A DNA stretch of 64,000 nt from JAHJDO01 sp964437505. Lineage in GTDB: Bacteria > JAHJDO01. The DNA lies in NCBI GenBank assembly GCA_964437505.1, contig CAYTGU010000004.1, forward strand, positions 40,079 through 104,078, written 5' to 3'. The number at the start of each line of letters is the position of its first letter. Positions within the stretch are counted from its first letter, which is position 1. The translations under genes were made by a program, and so were the position numbers. Shown in pieces: positions 51,478-59,311 of this stretch. The notes beneath the pieces are model-generated. The model saw nothing but the letters and a program-made list of their open reading frames with translations, was not told where the DNA came from and ran no database searches.

Positions 51478-53007
51478 TTAACTCCTTTTAATATACTTTT
51501 TCTGTTTATTCAAATTCGGATCAAAGCGTTTAACATATTCTGAAATTTTCTTGCCCATTTCCGATACGATTTGCACTCGATCATGATCAATGATGTAATT
51601 ATTTAAATACTGAAGAATGAGCATGTCTTTCCCTTCCGATCCGGGCATAACGCCGGAAAAGAAAAATCCTATTTTCTCGAATTCCGCGGTCAACGTGGCT
51701 GTGCAGGGATCATTTAATTTAAGATACAAATAAATGGTCTCTATTTTATCCAGGCAGAACGCTCTCAAGTTTGTGTATACTTCGTGTACAACATTGACTC
51801 CATACTGGTCAATCTTGATTTTACCGACCATATTATGCGGCTCAATTAAAACATCAATAGATGATTCTTCTGTTGTGTATTTTGTTTGCGAATCGGGAAT
51901 TTTAATGACAGGGTTTACACCCAGATGATTGTATATCTCCTCAATCATATCTTTATGATGACTGGGTGGGTAAAAAATAAGGTCCTTGGGAATATGTAAG
52001 TATCGTAAAAAAAGAATAACGCTTTCCCGTTGTGGTTTTTCCTCAATCCCTTTATATACTCTTTCCGGGCCGCTGGATAAGCACAAGGCACAATCTTTAA
52101 AATCAAATTTTTGAAGAGATTTTTGCGAGAAAGGATGAGTTGTGACACCGCGAGCGTAAATCGCAATATAATTTCTATCATATGCTTCCTTGATTATCAC
52201 ATCCGATATACGGTTCATGCATCCCTGACCACGATATTTCGGTTTTGTGAAAGCAACCCCTAACTGAGGAACATGTTTGTCCGCCTCCTCAATTTCCAGC
52301 GCGACGTGACCTATAATCTCATTTTCTTCGGTAACCGCAACAAAAGAAATCAACTCGTCTTTTTTATTCATTTCTCTGACACGGTCGGGAAAATAAATAT
52401 GCTCTAATACGTACGAATACCCATATGAACTATACGCTCCCTTGGAAACATCCACCGCTTCCTCCGGCAGCATTCGCCGAACTGAATATTGAACGGAATT
52501 TCTTGGAAGCGATTCCTCTTTCTGTTCTTTCTCAGCTGCTTCCAATTCCTGATTATTCATTGTGTCTTCAATGGATTTATCATTCAAATATTTGAAAAGA
52601 TGCGTTTCTTTCCCTTCCTTGCCCAGGTTATAAAACGAAACCTTATCAATAAACTGCTTCATCAAGTATGTCCCCAATCCTTTTCCTGAAAGATCCGATG
52701 CAAGATCTTCAGGTTTATACTCTGGAATTAATGTCGGGTCAAAGGGAATACCATCTTCTTTTATGATAATTTTCAAACCCAGCATCATCGGTTCCATGAT
52801 AACGTTAAAAACAGTTTTCTCTCCCGGTTCAAAAGCATGTTTTAGCACATTCGCAACCGCTTCTTCAGTACCTAACTCAATTTTTGATATAGCATCTTTC
52901 CCGAACCCCATCAATTCGGCGATTTTACTCACATTTGCGATAATTACCGGTAAAAACTTGATATCATTCGGTACCGTTAATTTGATTTGTTGATTAACCG
53001 CGTTCAC
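51478..53007 (-). CDS. RsbW-like serine kinase fused to a GNAT domain
   Basis: Residues 1-145 form a GHKL ATPase of the RsbW type (IELGTEEAVANVLKHAFEPGE; IIKEDGIPFDP; LSGKGLGTYLMKQFIDKVSF). Residues about 175-310 look like a GNAT acetyltransferase (YSVRRMLPEEAVDVSKGAY; LGVAFTKPKYRGQGCMNRISDVII, the acetyl-CoA loop). A further C-terminal region (about 350-509) is unassigned. The fusion couples a partner-switching kinase to possible protein or small-molecule acetylation. It lies between two STAS genes, so it is probably the kinase for at least one of them. Confidence 0.85.
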   Translation of the reverse strand: MNAVNQQIKLTVPNDIKFLPVIIANVSKIAELMGFGKDAISKIELGTEEAVANVLKHAFEPGEKTVFNVIMEPMMLGLKIIIKEDGIPFDPTLIPEYKPEDLASDLSGKGLGTYLMKQFIDKVSFYNLGKEGKETHLFKYLNDKSIEDTMNNQELEAAEKEQKEESLPRNSVQYSVRRMLPEEAVDVSKGAYSSYGYSYVLEHIYFPDRVREMNKKDELISFVAVTEENEIIGHVALEIEEADKHVPQLGVAFTKPKYRGQGCMNRISDVIIKEAYDRNYIAIYARGVTTHPFSQKSLQKFDFKDCALCLSSGPERVYKGIEEKPQRESVILFLRYLHIPKDLIFYPPSHHKDMIEEIYNHLGVNPVIKIPDSQTKYTTEESSIDVLIEPHNMVGKIKIDQYGVNVVHEVYTNLRAFCLDKIETIYLYLKLNDPCTATLTAEFEKIGFFFSGVMPGSEGKDMLILQYLNNYIIDHDRVQIVSEMGKKISEYVKRFDPNLNKQKKYIKRS

Positions 53008-53021
53008 GTTGTCTCCTTCTA

Positions 53022-53402
53022 TTACTTCTCCGTTTTCCCCTTTTTTGCTTTTTTTTGCATATCAATTAAATATTCATCCAGCTGAGCAACGCTTGCAAAA
53101 ATATTTTCTTTCAGCAAGGCATTGATTATATCAAAAACCTTTTGAATATGCGCAGGGACATTAACAAAATAAACCCGTCCATTCCGTGCCTCAACATGTT
53201 TTCTAGTCGCAAAAAAAACACGCAAACCAGCACTGCTCAAATACTCTAGAGCTCCAAAATCAAAAACCACAAAACTAACACTGCCATTCCAATATGGCTT
53301 AACCTTAGCTTCAAACTCAGGTGCAGTATTTGAATCAAGCGTTCCGACCAGCTCAATAATTATACTATTCCCTCGATCTGTTATCTTACACGAAAACCCC
53401 AT
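53022..53402 (-). CDS. STAS-domain anti-sigma-factor antagonist, paralogue 2
   Basis: The 126-residue STAS protein reads IIIELVGTLDSNTAPEFEAKV...FVVFDFGALEYLSSAGLRVFFATRK, with the phosphorylatable serine in LSSAGLR. It has a lysine-rich tail. It lies between the RsbW-like gene and the RsbW-GNAT gene. The two STAS proteins of the operon are clearly different in sequence, which suggests separate kinase partners or inputs. Confidence 0.9.
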   Translation of the reverse strand: MGFSCKITDRGNSIIIELVGTLDSNTAPEFEAKVKPYWNGSVSFVVFDFGALEYLSSAGLRVFFATRKHVEARNGRVYFVNVPAHIQKVFDIINALLKENIFASVAQLDEYLIDMQKKAKKGKTEK

Positions 53403-53435
53403 ATCAATCTCCTTTGTTAATTATTTTGTGCTATT

Positions 53436-53828
53436 TTAAAATACTACCCTAACCACGTTTTCTTCTCTGCATCGTTCATATGTAAATGCCTTCGTTAGCT
53501 TTTTCACCAAAAAAATACCAAGCCCGCCAGGTTGACGGTTTTCAACTCCTTCTGTTAAGTCGGGGTCTTCTTTTGCTGTCATATCAAATGGTATGCCTGT
53601 ATCACGCATAAGCAACTCAAAGCAGCCGTCATTATTTACCCGGCATTCAATAACAACGAACCCCTGTCGATCTTTATAGCCATAATTACAAATGTTAACA
53701 AAAAGCTCTTCAAATACCAAATGAATATCATCGAACCGCTCCCGAGAAACCCCCTTTTTGCGGGCCTCATTCATAACATAATCGACCCCGGTTTCTAATT
53801 TCTCCAAGCATGCATTTATTCTCATCAT
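53436..53828 (-). CDS. RsbW-like anti-sigma factor/serine kinase
   Basis: The 130-residue GHKL ATPase has the N box (IHLVFEELFVNICNYGY), G1 (MRDTGIPFDMT) and G2 (GGLGIFLVKKL) motifs. It is predicted to phosphorylate a STAS antagonist and to bind a sigma factor or other partner. Its start overlaps the PP2C stop by 4 bases (ATGA), so the kinase and phosphatase are made together. No sigma-factor gene is present in the operon, so the output may be a sigma factor encoded elsewhere or a different target. Confidence 0.9.
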   Translation of the reverse strand: MMRINACLEKLETGVDYVMNEARKKGVSRERFDDIHLVFEELFVNICNYGYKDRQGFVVIECRVNNDGCFELLMRDTGIPFDMTAKEDPDLTEGVENRQPGGLGIFLVKKLTKAFTYERCREENVVRVVF

Positions 53829-54535
53829 ACACCCAGATAACGCAATACCAAAACCGTAATATCGTCGGCTTGGTCCGCCTCACCCTCAAAATCCTTTACC
53901 GCACCTACTATCTTATCCGTTAATACCTGTGGTGAAACTGTCATGTTAGCACGCACTACTGCCTCTAAACGGTCTTCCTCAAACATTTCATGCGTTACAG
54001 TTTGCGCTTCCGTGACCCCGTCTGTATAAATCACTATAGCTTCACCTTTTTTTAAGGTTATCGTATCCGAATGATACGTTTTATTATCCATAACTCCTAA
54101 TGGTGCTCCATGAACCTTGGCAAGAGGTTCTATCCGATCTCTTTCCAGTACCAGATAAGGTCTGTTATGACCGGCATTGGTAAACTCACATACACCCGTT
54201 TTAATATCCATGATAGCGAGAAAAAGCGTACAGAACATACATGCTTCATTCTCCAAACACAAACAATTGTTTACCTCTGTTATCAGAGATGCGGCGCTTA
54301 TCCCCTCTATCGCCTTTGAGCGCAGAAGCGTACGCGTTACCGCCATAAACAGTGCCGCAGAAACCCCTTTTCCAGAAACATCCCCAACAACAAAACAAAG
54401 TCGCCGCCCATCAATGAAAAAGAAATCATACAAATCTCCGCCTACAGCCTTGGCTGTAATAATCTTTGCATACAGATCAAATTCCGTGCGTTCAGAAAAC
54501 GCAGGGAAAGTGTTTGGAATGATACTCATTTGGAT
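53819..54535 (-). repeat. 717-bp near-identical repeat, copy A (PP2C catalytic domain)
   Basis: This segment matches 56303-57019 with three base differences that I could see, all near its distal end; one changes Ser to Pro in the protein, the others are silent. It encodes the PP2C domain of the downstream phosphatase. The homology starts a few bases beyond the stop codon and ends abruptly after the IQMSIIP codons. Confidence 0.9.
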
Positions 54536-55537
54536 GTTATGGGCTATCTTCAGTTCACTTTCCATTTTTTCCTTGGCCGCAGTAGTCTGTTTCAATTGTT
54601 CAACATGTTCTCTCAGGTCACTTACCATCTTATTAAAAGCCCTGGACAGGTCGCCGATTTCGTCGTTGGAAATTATCTCCTGTTGGTAGGTAAGATTCCC
54701 CTTAGCCACCTGTTTTACTCCACTATGCAGAAACTTTAACGGTCTCATCATTAAAGAAGTAACCAGTATAACAACCAGCGCGATAACTATTAAAAGAATC
54801 CCCATCAATAAAATCAGTCTCCAGCGCAGGGATACAATGGCCCGATGAACCCTTTCCATGTCAATGCCCACCCTGAAGGTTCCCCAGTGTCTGGCCTTGA
54901 CAAATACTGGCGAAGAAATATCCCACATTGTCTCTCCTGTATCTCGGTAATAGACCTGAAAAAGATAGGATTTATCCACGTTCCTGCTTGCTTTCACTGC
55001 TACCTCATCATTGAATATTCTTTTAGTACGGTTATTATTGCGATCGTAGATAAAATCACCGGTCAGCCGCTGAGAGTAGCAGGAATTATGACAGGGTAGA
55101 TATCCATTAACATCTAAAAGGGCTGCATACTTTACCTGGGGGTCCTCCATAAACTTATCTTCTATTTCCAGGATTATATTATCCAAATGTGAGTCCAGAG
55201 CGGTTGTATAATGGTATTTTTGGATTCCCCCCAACTCCTCAGGGGAAACATCTTTATAACCTTTGGTTATCTTCTCCGAAAGCTCAACGGGAACCAGGGT
55301 ATAATCAAAAACCTCACTGATGGTAAAGAACCCGTCATCAATAACGCTGTCCAGAATACATCCCAGTACCTTGGCTCCGGTTTTGGCTGAAGCAATTCCC
55401 TTCTCCAGTATAAGCTTCTCCATATTCCGGGAACGCTCCCGCACCAGATAAACAGTTAAGGCGGTTATCAAAACAGCCATCACCGCGATCGTTATTATTG
55501 CCAGTCTTGTGGATAACTTTTTAAAAATTTTATTCAC
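53825..55537 (-). CDS. membrane-bound PP2C (RsbU/SpoIIE-type) phosphatase with periplasmic sensor and HAMP
   Basis: The 570-residue protein has an N-terminal membrane segment (LAIITIAVMAVLITALTVYLV), a periplasmic sensor (about 35-240, with CHNSCYSQRLTGDFIYDRN...RTKRIFNDE and MWDISSPVFVKARHWG) and a second membrane segment (about 245-265). A HAMP domain follows (SDLREHVEQLKQ), then a SpoIIE-type PP2C domain (about 335-570; GGDLYDFFFIDGRRLCFVVGDVSGKGVSAALFM; EADQADDITVLVLRY) with the metal-binding aspartates present. It is predicted to dephosphorylate the STAS antagonists on an external signal. It overlaps the sensor gene upstream by 8 bases. The catalytic domain is almost identical to that of the second phosphatase. 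Confidence 0.92.
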   Translation of the reverse strand: MNKIFKKLSTRLAIITIAVMAVLITALTVYLVRERSRNMEKLILEKGIASAKTGAKVLGCILDSVIDDGFFTISEVFDYTLVPVELSEKITKGYKDVSPEELGGIQKYHYTTALDSHLDNIILEIEDKFMEDPQVKYAALLDVNGYLPCHNSCYSQRLTGDFIYDRNNNRTKRIFNDEVAVKASRNVDKSYLFQVYYRDTGETMWDISSPVFVKARHWGTFRVGIDMERVHRAIVSLRWRLILLMGILLIVIALVVILVTSLMMRPLKFLHSGVKQVAKGNLTYQQEIISNDEIGDLSRAFNKMVSDLREHVEQLKQTTAAKEKMESELKIAHNIQMSIIPNTFPAFSERTEFDLYAKIITAKAVGGDLYDFFFIDGRRLCFVVGDVSGKGVSAALFMAVTRTLLRSKAIEGISAASLITEVNNCLCLENEACMFCTLFLAIMDIKTGVCEFTNAGHNRPYLVLERDRIEPLAKVHGAPLGVMDNKTYHSDTITLKKGEAIVIYTDGVTEAQTVTHEMFEEDRLEAVVRANMTVSPQVLTDKIVGAVKDFEGEADQADDITVLVLRYLGV

Positions 55538-56210
55538 CTCTGTAATAACCTATCCGTAAAGCACCCCAGTGTTTTCCTTTAACGAACATGGGGACGGAGA
55601 GGTCCGCGAATATCTCACCGGTATCCCGGCAATAAACCTGCAGTAAAAAGTCTTCCTCATTTTTGGCGGCCAAAAAACCAGTCCGGTCATTGAATATCCT
55701 TTTGGTCCGGCTCCTCTTTAAATCTATTTCCGGATTTCCGGTACGCGGCTGACAAAATGTGGAATTTAGAGAAGGAATGTAGCCATTTTTATCCACCATT
55801 CCTACATAAACAATCCTTTTATCTTTGTCTACGAATTTATCAGCTATAGGTGTGATGACTTTGTCGGTGTAATCGTCATAAAAAGCATTAAAAGTGGGCG
55901 GATAGGTCAGAGGTGTAACAGGAAAATATAGCGTACTGAAAATTTCCTTTTCAGATTTTGTTCCCTGCTTTATAGCGTCTTCCAAAGCCTGGGAGCATTC
56001 TTTGGCTGATGCTTTGGCTAATTTCAACATCTCCTTGTCCACATTGTCCATCTCCTCATAATCTATGGTTCTGTGGTTCATGTAAGCTTTATATGTAGAG
56101 TTGTTTAGGTCTTTTTTGCCGCCGGCAGTATAAGCCGAGGTACTAAATATAATAAATACGGTTACGATAATTATCCTTGCGTAAAATTCCCTTGGTCCTG
56201 ACATACACAT
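55530..56210 (-). CDS. stand-alone periplasmic sensor-domain protein
   Basis: The 226-residue product has a signal peptide or anchor (IIIVTVFIIFSTSAYTAGG) and a single periplasmic domain homologous to that of the adjacent PP2C protein. Both share MVDKNGYIPSLNS/LLDVNGYLPCHNS, RTKRIFND and DLSVPMFVKGKHWGALRIG. It ends where the phosphatase would have its second membrane helix. It overlaps the phosphatase start by 8 bases. It may be a secreted ligand-binding partner, or a receptor truncated by recombination that remained in frame. Confidence 0.82.
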   Translation of the reverse strand: MCMSGPREFYARIIIVTVFIIFSTSAYTAGGKKDLNNSTYKAYMNHRTIDYEEMDNVDKEMLKLAKASAKECSQALEDAIKQGTKSEKEIFSTLYFPVTPLTYPPTFNAFYDDYTDKVITPIADKFVDKDKRIVYVGMVDKNGYIPSLNSTFCQPRTGNPEIDLKRSRTKRIFNDRTGFLAAKNEEDFLLQVYCRDTGEIFADLSVPMFVKGKHWGALRIGYYRGE

Positions 56211-56237
56211 TCTCCTTTAATCAAAAATTATTAAGTG

Positions 56238-56301
56238 CTTCTTCTTCGTCCCCATACGGAGTATTCTCAAGAATGTAAGCCATGTTTTCAGGAACCTTTT
56301 C
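56238..56301 (-). pseudogene. fragment of a dCache sensor gene
   Basis: These 64 bases match 57985-58048, inside the sensor domain of the second phosphatase, with three differences. On the minus strand they would encode KVPENMAYILENTPYGDEEE, but they are out of any complete gene. The fragment abuts copy B of the 717-bp repeat and marks a recombination junction. Confidence 0.75.
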
Positions 56302-56302
56302 G

Positions 56303-57019
56303 TTCTCATCATACACCCAGATAACGCAATACCAAAACCGTAATATCGTCGGCTTGGTCCGCCTCACCCTCAAAATCCTTTACCGCACCTACTATCTTAT
56401 CCGTTAATACCTGTGGTGAAACTGTCATGTTAGCACGCACTACTGCCTCTAAACGGTCTTCCTCAAACATTTCATGCGTTACAGTTTGCGCTTCCGTGAC
56501 CCCGTCTGTATAAATCACTATAGCTTCACCTTTTTTTAAGGTTATCGTATCCGAATGATACGTTTTATTATCCATAACTCCTAATGGTGCTCCATGAACC
56601 TTGGCAAGAGGTTCTATCCGATCTCTTTCCAGTACCAGATAAGGTCTGTTATGACCGGCATTGGTAAACTCACATACACCCGTTTTAATATCCATGATAG
56701 CGAGAAAAAGCGTACAGAACATACATGCTTCATTCTCCAAACACAAACAATTGTTTACCTCTGTTATCAGAGATGCGGCGCTTATCCCCTCTATCGCCTT
56801 TGAGCGCAGAAGCGTACGCGTTACCGCCATAAACAGTGCCGCAGAAACCCCTTTTCCAGAAACATCCCCAACAACAAAACAAAGTCGCCGCCCATCAATG
56901 AAAAAGAAATCATACAAATCTCCGCCTACAGCCTTGGCTGTAATAATCTTTGCATATAGATCAAATTCCGTGCGTTCAGGAAACGCAGGGAAAGTGTTTG
57001 GGATGATACTCATTTGGAT
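56303..57019 (-). repeat. 717-bp near-identical repeat, copy B (PP2C catalytic domain)
   Basis: This is the counterpart of 53819-54535. Just beyond the stop codon, copy B keeps the first bases of the RsbW-like gene (ATGATGAGAA) as in copy A and then switches to the dCache fragment. The duplication therefore carried the junction with the next gene and was cut there. Confidence 0.9.
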
Positions 57020-58246
57020 ATCACGAGCAATACTTAGTTCACTTTCAATCCTTTCTTTAGCAGCCGTAGTTGCTGTTAGATCCTTAATGTATTGCTTAAG
57101 TGCCTTACGCATGGAAACAAACGAACTGGTCAGAACACCTACCTCGTCATTACTCACTGCAGGCGCAAGCTCAAAATCAAGATCCCCTTCTGCTACTTTC
57201 TTTGTTACCTGTGCCAGCGCATACAAAGGACGGATGATTGACCGTGCGATAAAGAAAATTACTATCAGGAGAATTATAAACCCGGCCGTTCCCAGCACAA
57301 ATACCGTGATATTAAGATTTCTCACATCATTCATCAATTCATCCATCGGGAAAAGAACTCCGATCGACCACCCCGATGACGGCAGCGAAGCATACACCAT
57401 ACGGCACTCCTTGCCTGTCAATAAACTGGTGTAAGGGACAAATCCTGTATGTCCACGGACCATGTCGCGTCCGGCTTTGCGGAGAGCGAGGTCTTTACGT
57501 TCTTCTGCGATACCAAAGATCGTTTTGTTCATAATCAAACGTTTATCAGGGTGTGTTACAACGACGCCATTTCTGGATATCAAAAATCCGTATCCTGTCT
57601 TTCCTATCTTGATGTGTGAAATAAGTTCCTCAAGCCACGACAACTCGATATCAGCCGTCACAATCCCCATAAAAGCACGTTTTCCGTTCACGGTTTTGTA
57701 AAATGGCACTGAATAGGTTACCATAATTATATTCCCCGCACCTTCATCGAAATACGGTTCAGTCCAAATAGCGTGCTGCAGCATTTCCGGGATTTGATAC
57801 CAGTCCCACTCCTTGTAACGGTAACCCTCTTCCGCCATCAACATAAAATCTACACTGTCTTTATTCTTGTAACAGTACACGCCAAAATCGCGCGTATCGT
57901 TCCGGAACGCATACGGTTCAAACGCAATAGTCGAACCGTAAATTTCAGAATTGTTTTTTACTAATGCATACAGCAAACGACGCACTTCTTCTTCGTTCCC
58001 ATACGGAGTATTCTCAAGAATATAAGCCATGTTTTCAGGAATCTTTTCAACTGCCTTCAAAACAGTTTCAATCTTGTTCACTGCAACATTCGTGACTTGA
58101 AAGGCATTAGCTTCGATCTTCCGGCTGATTAATCGATAAGAAATACGGTAGTTATACCAGAAAATTAGATAAAAAATAATCGTAGTACTGGCAAGTATCG
58201 AAAACGCAAGTTTAAACGTCAGTCCTTTATTTTTGAATATCATCAT
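56309..58246 (-). CDS. membrane-bound PP2C (RsbU/SpoIIE-type) phosphatase with dCache sensor and HAMP
   Basis: Starting from the ATG-ATG pair at 58246, the protein has 645 residues. It has a first membrane segment (FKLAFSILASTTIIFYLIFWYNY), a double-Cache periplasmic sensor (about 50-290, with WTEPYFDEGAGNIIMVTYSVPFY and GYGFLISRNGVVVTHPDKR) and a second membrane segment (FVLGTAGFIILLIVIFFIA). A HAMP domain and a SpoIIE-type PP2C domain follow, the latter almost identical to the other phosphatase. An upstream ATG at 58285 is possible but lacks an SD. The start overlaps the end of the binding-protein gene by about 20 bases, suggesting that the binding protein and this sensor act together. It would release STAS antagonists in response to ligand. 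Confidence 0.92.
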   Translation of the reverse strand: MMIFKNKGLTFKLAFSILASTTIIFYLIFWYNYRISYRLISRKIEANAFQVTNVAVNKIETVLKAVEKIPENMAYILENTPYGNEEEVRRLLYALVKNNSEIYGSTIAFEPYAFRNDTRDFGVYCYKNKDSVDFMLMAEEGYRYKEWDWYQIPEMLQHAIWTEPYFDEGAGNIIMVTYSVPFYKTVNGKRAFMGIVTADIELSWLEELISHIKIGKTGYGFLISRNGVVVTHPDKRLIMNKTIFGIAEERKDLALRKAGRDMVRGHTGFVPYTSLLTGKECRMVYASLPSSGWSIGVLFPMDELMNDVRNLNITVFVLGTAGFIILLIVIFFIARSIIRPLYALAQVTKKVAEGDLDFELAPAVSNDEVGVLTSSFVSMRKALKQYIKDLTATTAAKERIESELSIARDIQMSIIPNTFPAFPERTEFDLYAKIITAKAVGGDLYDFFFIDGRRLCFVVGDVSGKGVSAALFMAVTRTLLRSKAIEGISAASLITEVNNCLCLENEACMFCTLFLAIMDIKTGVCEFTNAGHNRPYLVLERDRIEPLAKVHGAPLGVMDNKTYHSDTITLKKGEAIVIYTDGVTEAQTVTHEMFEEDRLEAVVRANMTVSPQVLTDKIVGAVKDFEGEADQADDITVLVLRYLGV

Positions 58247-59216
58247 AACAGCCCGTGTAAAAGTCAGTATATGCCGGAGCAGCATTAATGGTATTATTTT
58301 GTCTCAATGCATTTACTACAAATTCATAATCCCTGCGGGACAAAACTCCGTTAAGCTGCCCGCTATCGTTTATATCGACCAGATCCCGTATCTTATCCAG
58401 CATCCATCGCTGGTGCATAATATCAGCTGGCACATGAGCATCTTTCATACACCGCACCATAATACGCAAAGCCTCTTCCCTATGCTGGAACACATACTTC
58501 CATCCTTCCTTCGATGCCCTGACAAAATTATATACAAGCTGAGGCTCAGCCTGAAACGTTTCTGACAATGTATATATTCCGTCCTCGGGAAAATTTACCC
58601 CATGCTTAAACAAAAAAAATCTTGTTAATTCGTCGTCATTATACCCGGCATTGATGATAGTGTGATACTCGTTGTACCACATTGCAGATACCACATCTAT
58701 ACCGTCGCGCAAAAATACGTTCACAGTCTTATACTGCGGAACAACAGTTACGTCTAATCCGTTTTTTTTAAAAAAGAGATTCGCCTGCTCATCATTAAGC
58801 CCAGGCCACACACCGACTTTCCTGCCTTGAATATCAGAGACTTTTTCTATCCCCCGATTCTTTTTTGCCATGAACATAAGAGCTGATCTCTGGACTATCT
58901 GCGCGACATTCACAAGCGGAATACCCTTATCCCGTGCTTTAATGCCCATATTAAGCCACATAACTGCAAAATCAGCCTTTCCTTCGTTAAGATAAACCTC
59001 CGGTAGTTTATCAATTCCACCGGAAATAATTGACACATCAAGTCCGTATTTACGATAGATCCCTTTCTTCACTGCCACATAATAACCGGCAAACTGCGCT
59101 TGAGGCAGCCAATGCAGCACAAGCGAAACCTTACGTGGAGACTCAAGGTCGGAAGAATATCCCGGAATACTTACACACAAAAAAGACATAACCAAAACGA
59201 TCTTCAGTAACCGCAT
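58227..59216 (-). CDS. periplasmic substrate-binding protein, NMT1/THI5-like (SsuA/ThiY superfamily)
   Basis: The 329-residue protein has a signal peptide (MRLLKIVLVMSFLCVSIPGYSS) and the NMT1/THI5-like binding fold: VSLVLHWLPQAQFAGYYVAVKKGIYRKYGLDVSI, GKADFAVMW, VSDIQGRKVGVWPG. Family members bind pyrimidines, sulfonates or nitrate-like ligands. No ABC permease or ATPase accompanies it; instead it is directly upstream of and overlapping a dCache-PP2C sensor, so a role as ligand presenter is plausible. ATG 59216 is chosen because AGGGG lies 7 bases upstream. It is the first gene of the signalling operon. Confidence 0.88.
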   Translation of the reverse strand: MRLLKIVLVMSFLCVSIPGYSSDLESPRKVSLVLHWLPQAQFAGYYVAVKKGIYRKYGLDVSIISGGIDKLPEVYLNEGKADFAVMWLNMGIKARDKGIPLVNVAQIVQRSALMFMAKKNRGIEKVSDIQGRKVGVWPGLNDEQANLFFKKNGLDVTVVPQYKTVNVFLRDGIDVVSAMWYNEYHTIINAGYNDDELTRFFLFKHGVNFPEDGIYTLSETFQAEPQLVYNFVRASKEGWKYVFQHREEALRIMVRCMKDAHVPADIMHQRWMLDKIRDLVDINDSGQLNGVLSRRDYEFVVNALRQNNTINAAPAYTDFYTGCYDDIQK

Positions 59217-59235
59217 ATATTGACCCCTAAACAAC

Positions 59236-59264
59236 ACTTTACACAATAAACACGGACAGCTCAA
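59236..59264 (-). promoter_or_regulatory. candidate promoter of the partner-switching operon
   Basis: On the minus strand TTGAGC (59264-59259), 17 bases and TAAAGT (59241-59236) lie about 20 bases before the binding-protein start. Confidence 0.45.
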
Positions 59265-59311
59265 GGGAAAATCAGGGAACATAAAACGTTGTTGCTATTT
59301 TAAAAATGGAA

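Noticed and set aside
54110..54689. Long plus-strand frames opposite the PP2C genes, repeated at 56594-57434
   Set aside because: They are antisense shadows of the duplicated PP2C coding sequence; their repetition only reflects the 717-bp duplication.
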